From Rhodanobacteraceae bacterium (GTDB taxonomy: Bacteria > Pseudomonadota > Gammaproteobacteria > Xanthomonadales > Xanthomonadaceae), in the NCBI GenBank assembly GCA_024233975.1, contig JACKOX010000011.1, forward strand, positions 1 through 64,000: 64,000 nt of DNA, given 5' to 3'. The position numbers and the translations under genes were made by a program. This document shows positions 56,408 through 64,000 of this stretch, in pieces. The number at the start of each line of letters is the position of its first letter. Positions within the stretch are counted from its first letter, which is position 1. A model generated the notes under the pieces. That model was given only the letters and a program-made list of their open reading frames with translations, did no database searches and was not told where the DNA came from.

Positions 56408-57649
56408 CTACTCCGCGCGAAGCGCAGTGATAGGATCGAGCTGCGCCGCCTGTCGCGCCGGGTAGACGCCGAACAACAGGCCGACCAGCGCACAGACAAA
56501 AGTGGCACCAAGGATCGGGATCGGCGCCCAGCCAACCTGCCAGCCGGCCAGCGCCGCGATCAGGTAGGCGAGCAGGCCACCAAACAACAGCCCAAGCAGG
56601 GCGCCAAGGCCACAAATCACCGTGGTCTCGCGCAGGAACTGGGCGATGATGTCGCGCCGTCGCGCACCCAGCGCACGCAGCAGGCCGATTTCACGACGCC
56701 GCTCCAGCACGTTGGCCAGCATGATGTTCATGATGCCGATGCCACCGACCAGCAGGCTGACCGCAGCAATCGCGCCCATGACGATACGGAAGATGCGCTG
56801 GGTCTGCTGGTGCTGGCGATACAGCTGCTGCGGTACGACCAGGCTAAAGTCATCGACACCGGCATGGCGCTGGCCAAGCAGTTCGGACAGCACCGCCGCA
56901 GCGGAGCCGAGCCGCGACGGATCATCGACCTTCAACAGCAGACGATCGAGCTGGTCTTCCATGGGCTGGTAGCGGAACCGCGCCAGCGCCGTGGCCAATG
57001 GCACGAATACGCGGTTGCTTTCCGAACCCAGCTGCACGCCTTCGAACTGGTCCTTGGCGAGGTCGCGGTCAGCCAGCACGCCGACGACCTGCAGCCAGAC
57101 ATGGTTGAGCTTGATGTAGGCGCCGATCGCGTTGCCGTTGGGGAACAGGTCATGCGCCACCTGGTGGCCCAGTACGGCCACGGCGGCAAGGCGATCCTCG
57201 TCATCATTGCTGAGCGCCCGGCCTTCAGCCAGGTTCAGTGACGACAGCTCGAAGAAGGCCGGGCTCACGCCATTGGCCTGGGCGTCGCTCTGCCCGGCAT
57301 CGCTGCCTACCGAATAGGTACGGATCGCCTTCGAGCCCGCGTACTGCTCGGCACCCGGCACCACCGACAGTGCGGCCGCCGCGTCCGCCAGGGTCAGGCC
57401 GAGCGTACGGGCGCGCTCCTCGCGCAGGCTGTCCTCGTCGCGACTCTTTGCCTCGACGATCAGGTTGTTGAGACCCAGTCCCTGCACCAGTCGCAGCGCC
57501 TCGCGACGGCTGCCTTCGCCCACAGCCTGCATGGCGACAATGGCGCCGATGCCAAAGATAAGGCCCAGCAGCGTGAGCAGGGTGCGCAGCTTGCGCCGCG
57601 ACAGTTCTTCCAGCGCTTCGCGCCAGGCAACGGGCAGCTTGGCGATCAT
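56408..57649 (-). CDS. ABC transporter permease, MacB type
   Basis: A 413-residue permease with one N-terminal membrane helix (TLLTLLGLIFGIGAIVAM), a large periplasmic MacB_PCD domain (~60-290) and three C-terminal helices in an FtsX domain (LLVGGIGIMNIMLANVLERRREIGLLRALGARRRDI). The layout is that of type VII mechanotransmission ABC transporters such as MacB and LolE, but the ATPase is a separate protein. Last gene of a four-gene operon; its ATG overlaps the adaptor stop (ATGA). It should work with the adaptors to push a periplasmic substrate outward. No TolC-like gene is in the window. Confidence 0.92.
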   Translation of the reverse strand: MIAKLPVAWREALEELSRRKLRTLLTLLGLIFGIGAIVAMQAVGEGSRREALRLVQGLGLNNLIVEAKSRDEDSLREERARTLGLTLADAAAALSVVPGAEQYAGSKAIRTYSVGSDAGQSDAQANGVSPAFFELSSLNLAEGRALSNDDEDRLAAVAVLGHQVAHDLFPNGNAIGAYIKLNHVWLQVVGVLADRDLAKDQFEGVQLGSESNRVFVPLATALARFRYQPMEDQLDRLLLKVDDPSRLGSAAAVLSELLGQRHAGVDDFSLVVPQQLYRQHQQTQRIFRIVMGAIAAVSLLVGGIGIMNIMLANVLERRREIGLLRALGARRRDIIAQFLRETTVICGLGALLGLLFGGLLAYLIAALAGWQVGWAPIPILGATFVCALVGLLFGVYPARQAAQLDPITALRAE

Positions 57650-58968
57650 TTGGCAGCCTCCGCATTGGCGGCGGCTGCAGCACGAGCCCGGGCCTTGGCA
57701 ATGGCAGCCTCACGCGGGTCTTCGGCTGGCGCTGCAGGTTCAGCAGTTTCACGGCTGCGATCCGGCGTCAGCAGGACACGCTCCCCCGCATTCAGGCCAT
57801 CAGTGACGCGCGAGCGCGCGACGCCGCGTTCGCCCAGCGTCACCTCTCGTCGCTCGAAATCATCGCCTTCGCCCACCTCGACGAAATGCCGGCCATTCTC
57901 GGACACCAGTGCGACGTTCGGCACCGTCAGTGCCTCGCTGTCATCGCTGGTGTGGATCTCGGCGCTGAAGGCCTGGCCCGGCACCAGCCCGTAGCGCGAC
58001 ACCGCTTCCTTCGGAATCGACGCCTTCATGCTGAGGTACTTGATCGGATTGCGACGACCACGCACCTGCGCGGCGCTGGCCACCCAGCTCAGTTCGGACT
58101 CGACCTTCTGGTCGGGTCGCCCGGCCGGATGCATGACCACGCGGTCACCTTTCTTGACGCCCTGCGCCTCGATCTGCGGCAGTACCAGCTCGACCTCCAG
58201 CGAAGCGGTGTCCGGCAGACTGCCGAACTCGTTGCCGGCCCACAGGCTGGAACCCACCTGCGGCTTGTCACCGGTCCAGTTCGACTCCAAAACCAGCACA
58301 CCATCATGCGGCGCGCGCAATTCCAGCGCGGCCAGGTCCTGCCGGCTGGTGTTCTCCGACAGCTGCAGGCTGCTGCGTTTGGAATCCAGCACCGCCAGTT
58401 CGGCCGCACCGCGCTCACCGGCCTGGTCGCGCTTCCACTCCAGCACGCCCTGCTTGGCACCAAGGAATTCCTTGTCCTGGATGGCGTCGAGGATTTCGTT
58501 GCGCGCGAGCATGTCGAGGTCGGCTTCAGCGTAGCGGTCAGCGATGCGCAGCTGCGAATCCACCGCCGCCAGATCAACATCGACACGCCCCTGCGCGGCA
58601 TCCAGTTCGCCCTGCTTGTTGCTTCGCGACAGCGCATTGCGCTGCAGGTCAATCAATGCCTGTGACAGGCTGAGCTCGGCTTCATCAGCGGTGAAGCGGG
58701 CGATCAGCTCGCCTTCGCGTACCGTGCTGCCTTCCGGCGCCATCCATTCGAGGCGACGGCGTGACCACTGTCGCCCGGGAACCGGCAGCGGCGTCGACTT
58801 GGTCGACCGGACTTCACCATCCGCGGCAATGCTCAGCGCCAGCGGACGCATCTGCACCACTTCCACCGGCTTCTCCGACGCGGATTCGCCGCTGCAACCG
58901 GAAAGCAGCAACAGTGCCGCCAGCGCGGCAGACAGGTTCCGCCGGTTGCAGATCACGGTCTGGGTCAT
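57646..58968 (-). CDS. Periplasmic adaptor lipoprotein (MacA/HlyD type)
   Basis: A 440-residue lipoprotein with lipobox L-L-S-G-C (LLLLSGCSGES). It has a biotinyl-lipoyl-like half-motif (EGSTVREGELIARF), a short helical hairpin (~95-210), the second lipoyl half (LRAPHDGVLVLES), a beta-barrel and a membrane-proximal domain. The last ~35 residues are Ala/Glu/Lys-rich. Its GDKPQVGSSLWAGNEF segment parallels GEKFDVGSSVWMGQSV of the tandem adaptor upstream, so the two share ancestry. It overlaps both neighbours by ATGA, showing tight translational coupling. Confidence 0.88.
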   Translation of the reverse strand: MTQTVICNRRNLSAALAALLLLSGCSGESASEKPVEVVQMRPLALSIAADGEVRSTKSTPLPVPGRQWSRRRLEWMAPEGSTVREGELIARFTADEAELSLSQALIDLQRNALSRSNKQGELDAAQGRVDVDLAAVDSQLRIADRYAEADLDMLARNEILDAIQDKEFLGAKQGVLEWKRDQAGERGAAELAVLDSKRSSLQLSENTSRQDLAALELRAPHDGVLVLESNWTGDKPQVGSSLWAGNEFGSLPDTASLEVELVLPQIEAQGVKKGDRVVMHPAGRPDQKVESELSWVASAAQVRGRRNPIKYLSMKASIPKEAVSRYGLVPGQAFSAEIHTSDDSEALTVPNVALVSENGRHFVEVGEGDDFERREVTLGERGVARSRVTDGLNAGERVLLTPDRSRETAEPAAPAEDPREAAIAKARARAAAAANAEAAK

Positions 58969-60899
58969 GGCGTGGCCTCCTCGCGACTGGCCAGACGCGC
59001 AGTCAGCGAGTCAGCGCCGATGTCCACGCGTACCGGCTGGCCCGGCTTGAGTCCGGATGCCGCGTCATCCAGCGCGATCAGCACATCGACCACGGGCACC
59101 GGCTGCGTGCGCGACTTGGATCGCACCACGCGACCGATCTCCGTGATCGTGCCGGTCAGTGCGCGACCCGCACCGCCTTCAAGGCGAAGTCGTGCCTTGG
59201 CACCGACACGCAGCCAAGCCAGGTAACGCTCATCGACCTGTGCGCGCACGGCCAGCGTCTGCATGTCCGGGATCTCGGCCACCGACTGGCCCATCCACAC
59301 CGACGAACCGACGTCGAACTTCTCGCCCTGCCAGTTGCTCTTGTGCATCATCACGCCAGCTCGCGGCGCCTTGACGCTGAGGGCGACCAGCGATTCCTTC
59401 AGCTCATCCACGTCGGCCTGCAGCTGATCGGCCTCGAAACTGACCAGCAGCCATTCCTGCCGGCGCTGCTCGGCCGCCGCCTTCTCGCGCTTTTCTACCA
59501 GCGTCATGCGCTCGCGTGCCTGCGCCTTCTCGATCACCAGCTTCTGGTAGTCGACGCCACGCAGCAGTTCCGCGGGCTGGGTAGCCTTGCGCTCGGCCTT
59601 CTCCAGATTGGATTTCGCCTCTTCGGTGCTGAGACGCTGGTTGCGTTCGCGTTCGGCCAGCGCCAGACGCAGCTGTTCCTGCTGGGTCTTCTTTTCCGCC
59701 AGTTCGGCCTGTTTGCTCATCAGGCTCTGCTGCAGCTGGCCGCCGTCGAACTGCACGACGACATCGCCTTCCTTCACCGGCGAGCCGTCTGGCGCCAGCC
59801 GCGTGATCGAATAATTCCACAAGCCCTGTACGGGCGGTGGCGCCAGCACCGCGCTTTCCATCGCAACCAGTTCGCCATCGGCTTGGATGCGCTCGGGCGC
59901 GGGCACCGACACGCCGATTTCACTGCCCGACACGCCCACCTCGACGCGCGCGCTCATGCCGGGTCGCAGCGGCAGGGTTTCAGTTCCCGACTGCAGATCG
60001 ATATCGACCTGGAAATAGCGCCCCTCCCCCCATTCGGCCTTGCTGTCCGGCGCACCGGCAATCGCGGATACCGTGCCTTCGATGCGCTGGCCCGGTAGCG
60101 CGTCGAAGACCACGCCGACTTTCTCGCCAACCTTCAGATCACGACGATCCGGTTCCAGCGCCCAGGCGCGGATCGCCATGGCACCATCGCCGACGACCTC
60201 GCCAATCTGCGCGCCGTTGAACGCCGAAGAGCCCTCATCGATGCGGGTTCCCATGCGCGGGTCGAAGCCATGCACGACCACGCCACCACGCGTCGCGCGC
60301 TGTTCGGAAGCATCCACCTGCGCATGCTGGTAGGCGAGCTCGGCTTCCTGGCGCTCCTGTTCGAGCGCCGCGTCCTTGCGGCGACGCTCCACTGCCTGTC
60401 GCGCGGCCTGCGCTTCACTGGTTTTCAACGCCAGCTCGCGGTCGGCGCGCGCCTTCTCGCCCTGATATCGATCGTAGTCGAGCGCCGACAGATACTGCTT
60501 TGGCAAAGCGGCGTCGACTTCCGCCTTCTGCTGCTGGGCGCGGGCATCCACCCGCGCCAGTTCGGCATCGAGTGCGGCGACCTCGAGCTCCGCGATTTCC
60601 TTGGCGGCGCGCGCCTTGCTCTGATCGATCTGCGACTCCAGCTGGCGGATCTGTGCAAGCGCCTGGCCCGGATCGATGCGAACCAGTGGATCACCGGCCT
60701 CCACGCGTGCGCCCTCCGGCACGTAGTAGCGCAGGACCACTGGCGAGTTGTTGGCGAACGGCGTGTAGATGCCTTCGGAGTCGCGTGAACGCAGCTCGCC
60801 AGTCAACATCAGCGATGAAGCGCCAGCCAGACCCGGCAGCGTCAGCAGTGCCAGCCACAGCGCACGGCGACGCAGCAGTGCATTATTTCGAGGTGTCAT
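58965..60899 (-). CDS. Tandem (double) HlyD-type periplasmic adaptor
   Basis: A 644-residue exported protein with a signal peptide (LLTLPGLAGAS) and two complete adaptor modules in one chain. Module 1 (about 40-320) has VPEGARVEAGDPLVRIDPGQ, a long Ala/Glu/Lys/Gln helical hairpin and GGVVVHGFDPRMGTRIDEG. Module 2 (about 330-640) has SPVKEGDVVVQFDGGQ, another hairpin and RAGVMMHKSNWQGEKFDVG. Ordinary adaptors of this class (MacA, ~370 residues) have one. Start ATG 60899 lies 17 bp inside the ATPase gene. With the second adaptor protein the operon encodes three adaptor modules, possibly a longer or mixed periplasmic ring. Confidence 0.87.
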   Translation of the reverse strand: MTPRNNALLRRRALWLALLTLPGLAGASSLMLTGELRSRDSEGIYTPFANNSPVVLRYYVPEGARVEAGDPLVRIDPGQALAQIRQLESQIDQSKARAAKEIAELEVAALDAELARVDARAQQQKAEVDAALPKQYLSALDYDRYQGEKARADRELALKTSEAQAARQAVERRRKDAALEQERQEAELAYQHAQVDASEQRATRGGVVVHGFDPRMGTRIDEGSSAFNGAQIGEVVGDGAMAIRAWALEPDRRDLKVGEKVGVVFDALPGQRIEGTVSAIAGAPDSKAEWGEGRYFQVDIDLQSGTETLPLRPGMSARVEVGVSGSEIGVSVPAPERIQADGELVAMESAVLAPPPVQGLWNYSITRLAPDGSPVKEGDVVVQFDGGQLQQSLMSKQAELAEKKTQQEQLRLALAERERNQRLSTEEAKSNLEKAERKATQPAELLRGVDYQKLVIEKAQARERMTLVEKREKAAAEQRRQEWLLVSFEADQLQADVDELKESLVALSVKAPRAGVMMHKSNWQGEKFDVGSSVWMGQSVAEIPDMQTLAVRAQVDERYLAWLRVGAKARLRLEGGAGRALTGTITEIGRVVRSKSRTQPVPVVDVLIALDDAASGLKPGQPVRVDIGADSLTARLASREEATP

Positions 60900-61566
60900 G
60901 TTCCACCCTTCCGTCGCGCAGGCGCACATGGCGCGGCGCGTGTTCGGCGATTTCGTTGTCGTGGGTGACCAGCACCACGGTCTGGCCTTCACGATGCAGC
61001 TGGTCGATCAGGCCCATCACGTCGGCTGCGCTCTTGGAGTCGAGGTTGCCGGTTGGCTCATCGGCAAGCAGCAGCGATGGTTTCATCACCAGCGCGCGCG
61101 CGACGGCGGCGCGCTGTACCTGGCCACCGGACAGTTCGTTGGGTCGATGATGCAGGCGCTCGCCCAGACCCACGCGTTCGAGCAGTTCACGCGCATGGCT
61201 CTCGACCGCGGCGTGGTCGACGTTGGCGTTGTGGGCGAAGCGAAGCGGCAGGGTGACGTTCTCCAGCACACTGAGTCGCGGCAGCAGGTGGAAGCTCTGG
61301 AACACGAAGCCAATGCGACGGTTTCGCAGGTCGCTGGTGGCTTCGTCATCAAGACCGGCCACGTTCTCGCCATCCAGCTGGTAACTGCCGCTGGTCGGCT
61401 GATCAAGGCAGCCAAGGATGTTGAGCAGCGTGGACTTGCCGGAACCCGATGAACCGGTGATGGCGACGAACTCGCCGCGCGCGACATCCAGGTCGACACC
61501 GGCCAGCGCGCGCACGCTCTGTCCGCTCATGTTGTAGCTGCGTTCGATACCGCTCAGATGAATCAT
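60883..61566 (-). CDS. ABC transporter ATP-binding protein, MacB/LolD type
   Basis: A 227-residue ATPase. Walker A is ITGSSGSGKSTLLNILG, the signature is NELSGGQVQRAAVARAL, Walker B is LLLADEPTGNLD and the H-loop is VLVTHDNEIAEH. The NLDSKSAADVMGLID segment is typical of the MacB/LolD/FtsE group. It is the first gene of the operon ATPase, double adaptor, adaptor, permease, all on the minus strand with overlapping ends. A 269-bp region upstream (61567-61835) should hold the promoter; no clear -35/-10 pair was identified there. Confidence 0.95.
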   Translation of the reverse strand: MIHLSGIERSYNMSGQSVRALAGVDLDVARGEFVAITGSSGSGKSTLLNILGCLDQPTSGSYQLDGENVAGLDDEATSDLRNRRIGFVFQSFHLLPRLSVLENVTLPLRFAHNANVDHAAVESHARELLERVGLGERLHHRPNELSGGQVQRAAVARALVMKPSLLLADEPTGNLDSKSAADVMGLIDQLHREGQTVVLVTHDNEIAEHAPRHVRLRDGRVEHDTSK

Positions 61567-61835
61567 GGATTTCCCGACTTTCCCTGCCGACCGATCAATG
61601 GACCGTCACAGGGACTGATGTGGCAACGCAAAGTTCCGTCGCAAGCGCGACGGCATCATGCGAAGAAGCGTTTGAGGTGGATGAAACGCCGGCCCGGCCT
61701 GGTTCCGTCGCCGGGTTCTCTGCGCGGTTCCGCGCCATGGCGAAACGGCATCATCGCGGCATATTGTCGACAGTCGCGTTTGCGGTCGTCAGTGCCGGAA
61801 GTTGGCGTGCCTGCGGGTGCCCCGCGAAGGCCCGA

Positions 61836-64000
61836 TCAGTCTTCGGCAAGTTCGACGCGATTGCGACCGCGGCGCTTGGCACGGTAGAGCGCGGTGTCGG
61901 CACGCTGCAGCAGCTGTGCCGGATCCTCGTCGAGACGCGGCACCTGCGTGGCTACGCCGAGACTGATGGTGACGTCGCTGTCCTCACGGGTGAAGCGACG
62001 GCGCAGCTCCTCGGCGCGCAGCACGGCGCGGTCGGCGTTGTAGCCCGGCAGGATCAGCACAAACTCCTCACCACCGAATCGAGCAACCAGTTCGCGGACC
62101 GGCTTCACCATGTTCGACAGCTCGTGGGCCACCCAGCGCAGGCGTTTGTCGCCTTCGAGGTGACCATGCTGGTCGTTGTAGCGCTTGAAATAGTCGACAT
62201 CGACCATGATCACGCTGAGCGGCGTGGTTGCTTCCGCACAGCGCTGCCACTCGCGGGTGAGCGCCTGTTCCATGGCACGTCGGTTGGCGACGCCGGTAAG
62301 GCTGTCCTCCGTCGCCAGTTCGGCCAGTCGCTCGTTGGCGTTTTCCAGCTCGCGCGTGCGCTCGGCGATCTTGTCTTCCAGCCGGCGATTGATCGCGACG
62401 AAGTTGCGGTAACGGACGCGTGAGACGAACTGGACGATGCCGGCGATCAAGAGCAACAGCAGCAGCAGTCCCAGAGCCAAGGCCCAATGGGTTCGATACC
62501 ACTCGGGTGCGACGCTGAACTCGTAGTCCAGCGGACGCACTTCGCGACCACTGGCAACGCGGCCCTCGACCTGCAGGTGATACTCACCGGAATCGAGGCG
62601 ACCGAAGCTGAGCGACGAGTCGTTGACCGACGACCAGTCGCTCCAGTTGTCCACACGACCAAGGATGCGCCAGCGAACCTCGGCGCCAGATTCCATGGTG
62701 ATCAGCGCAAACTTGATGCGAAGCGCGTCGCCCGACTGGTAGTCGTAGTCCGCCGCGCTATCCAGCGGCATCAACTGCAGGCCGTCGCCACCCGGGCGGT
62801 ACTCCACCCGACGCAGGCTGACTGCCAGATCGCGGCCAGGCGCTTCGCTCGCAATGGGGTCGTATTGCAGCAGGCTGCTCCAGGTAATGATGCGCAGACT
62901 GCCATCCGCATCCACATGGACATTGGAAAAGCCGCGTGCCAATCGCGAACCCAGACGTACCGGCTGCCACTTGTCCTCGCCTGGCGGGCGTCGCCACAGT
63001 TCGCGGGTGGTATGCGCGTAATCACCCAGCGGCGTGTTGACGACTTCCAGCTCCATCGGCCGATCGACCAGGGTGAATGGCGCCTCGTCGAAGGGCACGA
63101 AGCGATCGCCATCGAACTTGTAGGCGTGGGATCCCGAGCTGGCGATGAGATCGTCCCCGATCTTCACCATGCTGCTGCCGTAGTCCCTGTCGAAATCGAG
63201 CCCTTCCTTCGAACCGAAGGCGGTCTTCTCGGTGATCTCCCTGCCGTCTTCACTCAGCGTCCAGCGATACACACCACCGCGACTGTCGCCAATCCACAAC
63301 GTGGCGGGACCGGTTTCCAGCATGGAGCTGAGGCTGATGTCATTCAGCGGCCAGGTCGCTGCGACGTTCCATCCGCCATTGTTTCGCTCGAGGACGAGGA
63401 TGTCGTCCTGTGCGGCGACAAACACGACGTCGGGATGGAAATGCGAACGCATCAACCAGAAAGCGGAAGCGCCTTTCCATATCCGCTCGGGGGTTTCACT
63501 GCCATTGGGGAGCCACAGCAAACCCATGCGCTCGCCGATCAGCAGGCCCTTTTCGTCTTCCAGCAGGTCGTTGGTTTCGAGCGCGGTTTCGATGACCTGG
63601 CGGAAGCGCATGCGGCCACTGCGACTGCGTTCGGCAACCGCGACGCCGCGCGAGTTGGCAACCCAAAGCGCGCCATTCGACCATGCGCTATCGGTAATGG
63701 AGCCGGGAATGCCGTCGGCGGCGCTATAGACCGACCAGGGCGAAGGCATGCGGAGGCGAACCAGATCGCCCTCGGTCGCCGCCCAGACCCCACCTTCCGT
63801 ATCCGCCGCCAGTGCCAGAATCGAATAGGGTCCCAGCGGGACGCGGGAAAGGAACTTCAGATCGGCATCGAAACGCAGCAGCTCGCCGCCCAGGGTGCCG
63901 ACGAGAATGCTGTCATCGGACAGGGTGATGGCGAGGTAAGGTGAAGCGTCGACGAAAACCCGCTGTGCGTCGCCTTCGAGTCTGACGACGCGCTTGCCGT
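61836..64000 (-). CDS. Propeller-Y_Y_Y-GGDEF diguanylate cyclase (5' end beyond window)
   Basis: The frame is open to the right edge of the window, so the N-terminus is missing; 720 residues are visible. They show beta-propeller blades of the two-component-regulator type (GGVWAATEGDLVRL, GALWVANSRG, LWIGDSRGGVYRW). A Y_Y_Y domain (LRIKFALITMESGAEVRW) and one membrane helix (WALALGLLLLLLLIAGIV) follow, then a linker helix and a GGDEF domain with active site ARFGGEEFVLILPG. The I-site position reads PVRE instead of R-x-x-D, so product inhibition is probably lost. The propeller is periplasmic, as in hybrid systems sensing polysaccharide fragments. Confidence 0.92.
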   Translation of the reverse strand, partial: GKRVVRLEGDAQRVFVDASPYLAITLSDDSILVGTLGGELLRFDADLKFLSRVPLGPYSILALAADTEGGVWAATEGDLVRLRMPSPWSVYSAADGIPGSITDSAWSNGALWVANSRGVAVAERSRSGRMRFRQVIETALETNDLLEDEKGLLIGERMGLLWLPNGSETPERIWKGASAFWLMRSHFHPDVVFVAAQDDILVLERNNGGWNVAATWPLNDISLSSMLETGPATLWIGDSRGGVYRWTLSEDGREITEKTAFGSKEGLDFDRDYGSSMVKIGDDLIASSGSHAYKFDGDRFVPFDEAPFTLVDRPMELEVVNTPLGDYAHTTRELWRRPPGEDKWQPVRLGSRLARGFSNVHVDADGSLRIITWSSLLQYDPIASEAPGRDLAVSLRRVEYRPGGDGLQLMPLDSAADYDYQSGDALRIKFALITMESGAEVRWRILGRVDNWSDWSSVNDSSLSFGRLDSGEYHLQVEGRVASGREVRPLDYEFSVAPEWYRTHWALALGLLLLLLLIAGIVQFVSRVRYRNFVAINRRLEDKIAERTRELENANERLAELATEDSLTGVANRRAMEQALTREWQRCAEATTPLSVIMVDVDYFKRYNDQHGHLEGDKRLRWVAHELSNMVKPVRELVARFGGEEFVLILPGYNADRAVLRAEELRRRFTREDSDVTISLGVATQVPRLDEDPAQLLQRADTALYRAKRRGRNRVELAED

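Noticed and set aside
61567..61835. A small gene in the region upstream of the ABC operon
   Set aside because: An open frame exists on the plus strand, but it runs straight into the antisense of the GGDEF gene and has no ribosome site or coding bias of its own.

Overview
This is a GC-rich chromosomal window, almost fully coding, from a free-living Gram-negative gammaproteobacterium. It is most likely a Lysobacterales/Xanthomonadales relative (Rhodanobacteraceae-like). That is an inference from several traits together: a monomeric NADP-isocitrate dehydrogenase, CSLREA/GSLREA surface proteins, an IPTL-CTERM-like anchor, TolB-N/TPR proteins, RoxA-like dihaem cytochromes and very high GC at third codon positions. 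I see no rRNA, tRNA, insertion sequence, prophage or CRISPR array, and no gene-free stretch longer than about 300 bp. Starts were chosen from Shine-Dalgarno sites, signal peptides and overlaps; several are GTG or TTG.

Layout. 1-10.6 kb: tail of an unknown gene, a MASE1-type diguanylate cyclase, icd, a secreted methyltransferase-like protein, a secreted unknown, an ABC exporter + Lnt-like acyltransferase pair, and rluE. 10.8-19.7 kb: a surface-protein block. A parallel beta-helix/Calx-beta protein faces a minus-strand run of histidine kinase, LuxR-type regulator, membrane-anchored PKD-like protein and CSLREA protein. 19.8-28.0 kb: housekeeping and transport genes (methyltransferase, tatD, secreted WWNP-type protein, hrpB, YadGH-type ABC transporter, ferredoxin-NADP reductase). 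28.0-29.5 kb: a small AT-richer island with three unrecognised or DUF-type genes, one with a HEPN-like motif. 29.5-31.7 kb: a MotA/TolQ-like + MotB/OmpA-like pair, an ion-driven motor module outside any flagellar locus. 31.7-42.0 kb: phosphopantetheinyl transferase, small membrane proteins, 2OG oxygenase, fbp, rsuA, an RsmC-like methyltransferase, a TolB-N/TPR protein with a DUF6090-like partner, a universal stress protein and a SulP permease. 42.2-48.2 kb: two RoxA-like dihaem cytochromes around a membrane patatin. 48.3-56.4 kb: a 7TMR-DISM diguanylate cyclase, folE, a VWA protein with four repeat modules, and a 1240-residue FG-GAP repeat protein. 56.4-64 kb: a four-gene MacAB-like ABC operon with an unusual tandem adaptor, then a propeller-Y_Y_Y-GGDEF protein cut by the window end.

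Themes. Signalling is rich: three diguanylate cyclases of different sensory design and one two-component system. Much coding capacity goes to secreted repeat proteins. Three of them (ends at 13895, 14008 and 56351) finish in the same short motif, roughly I-F-x-D/N-G-F/L-E, which looks like a shared C-terminal signal. The most promising poorly described systems are this C-terminal tag, the motor pair beside the low-GC island, the cytochrome-patatin locus and the tandem-adaptor ABC operon.
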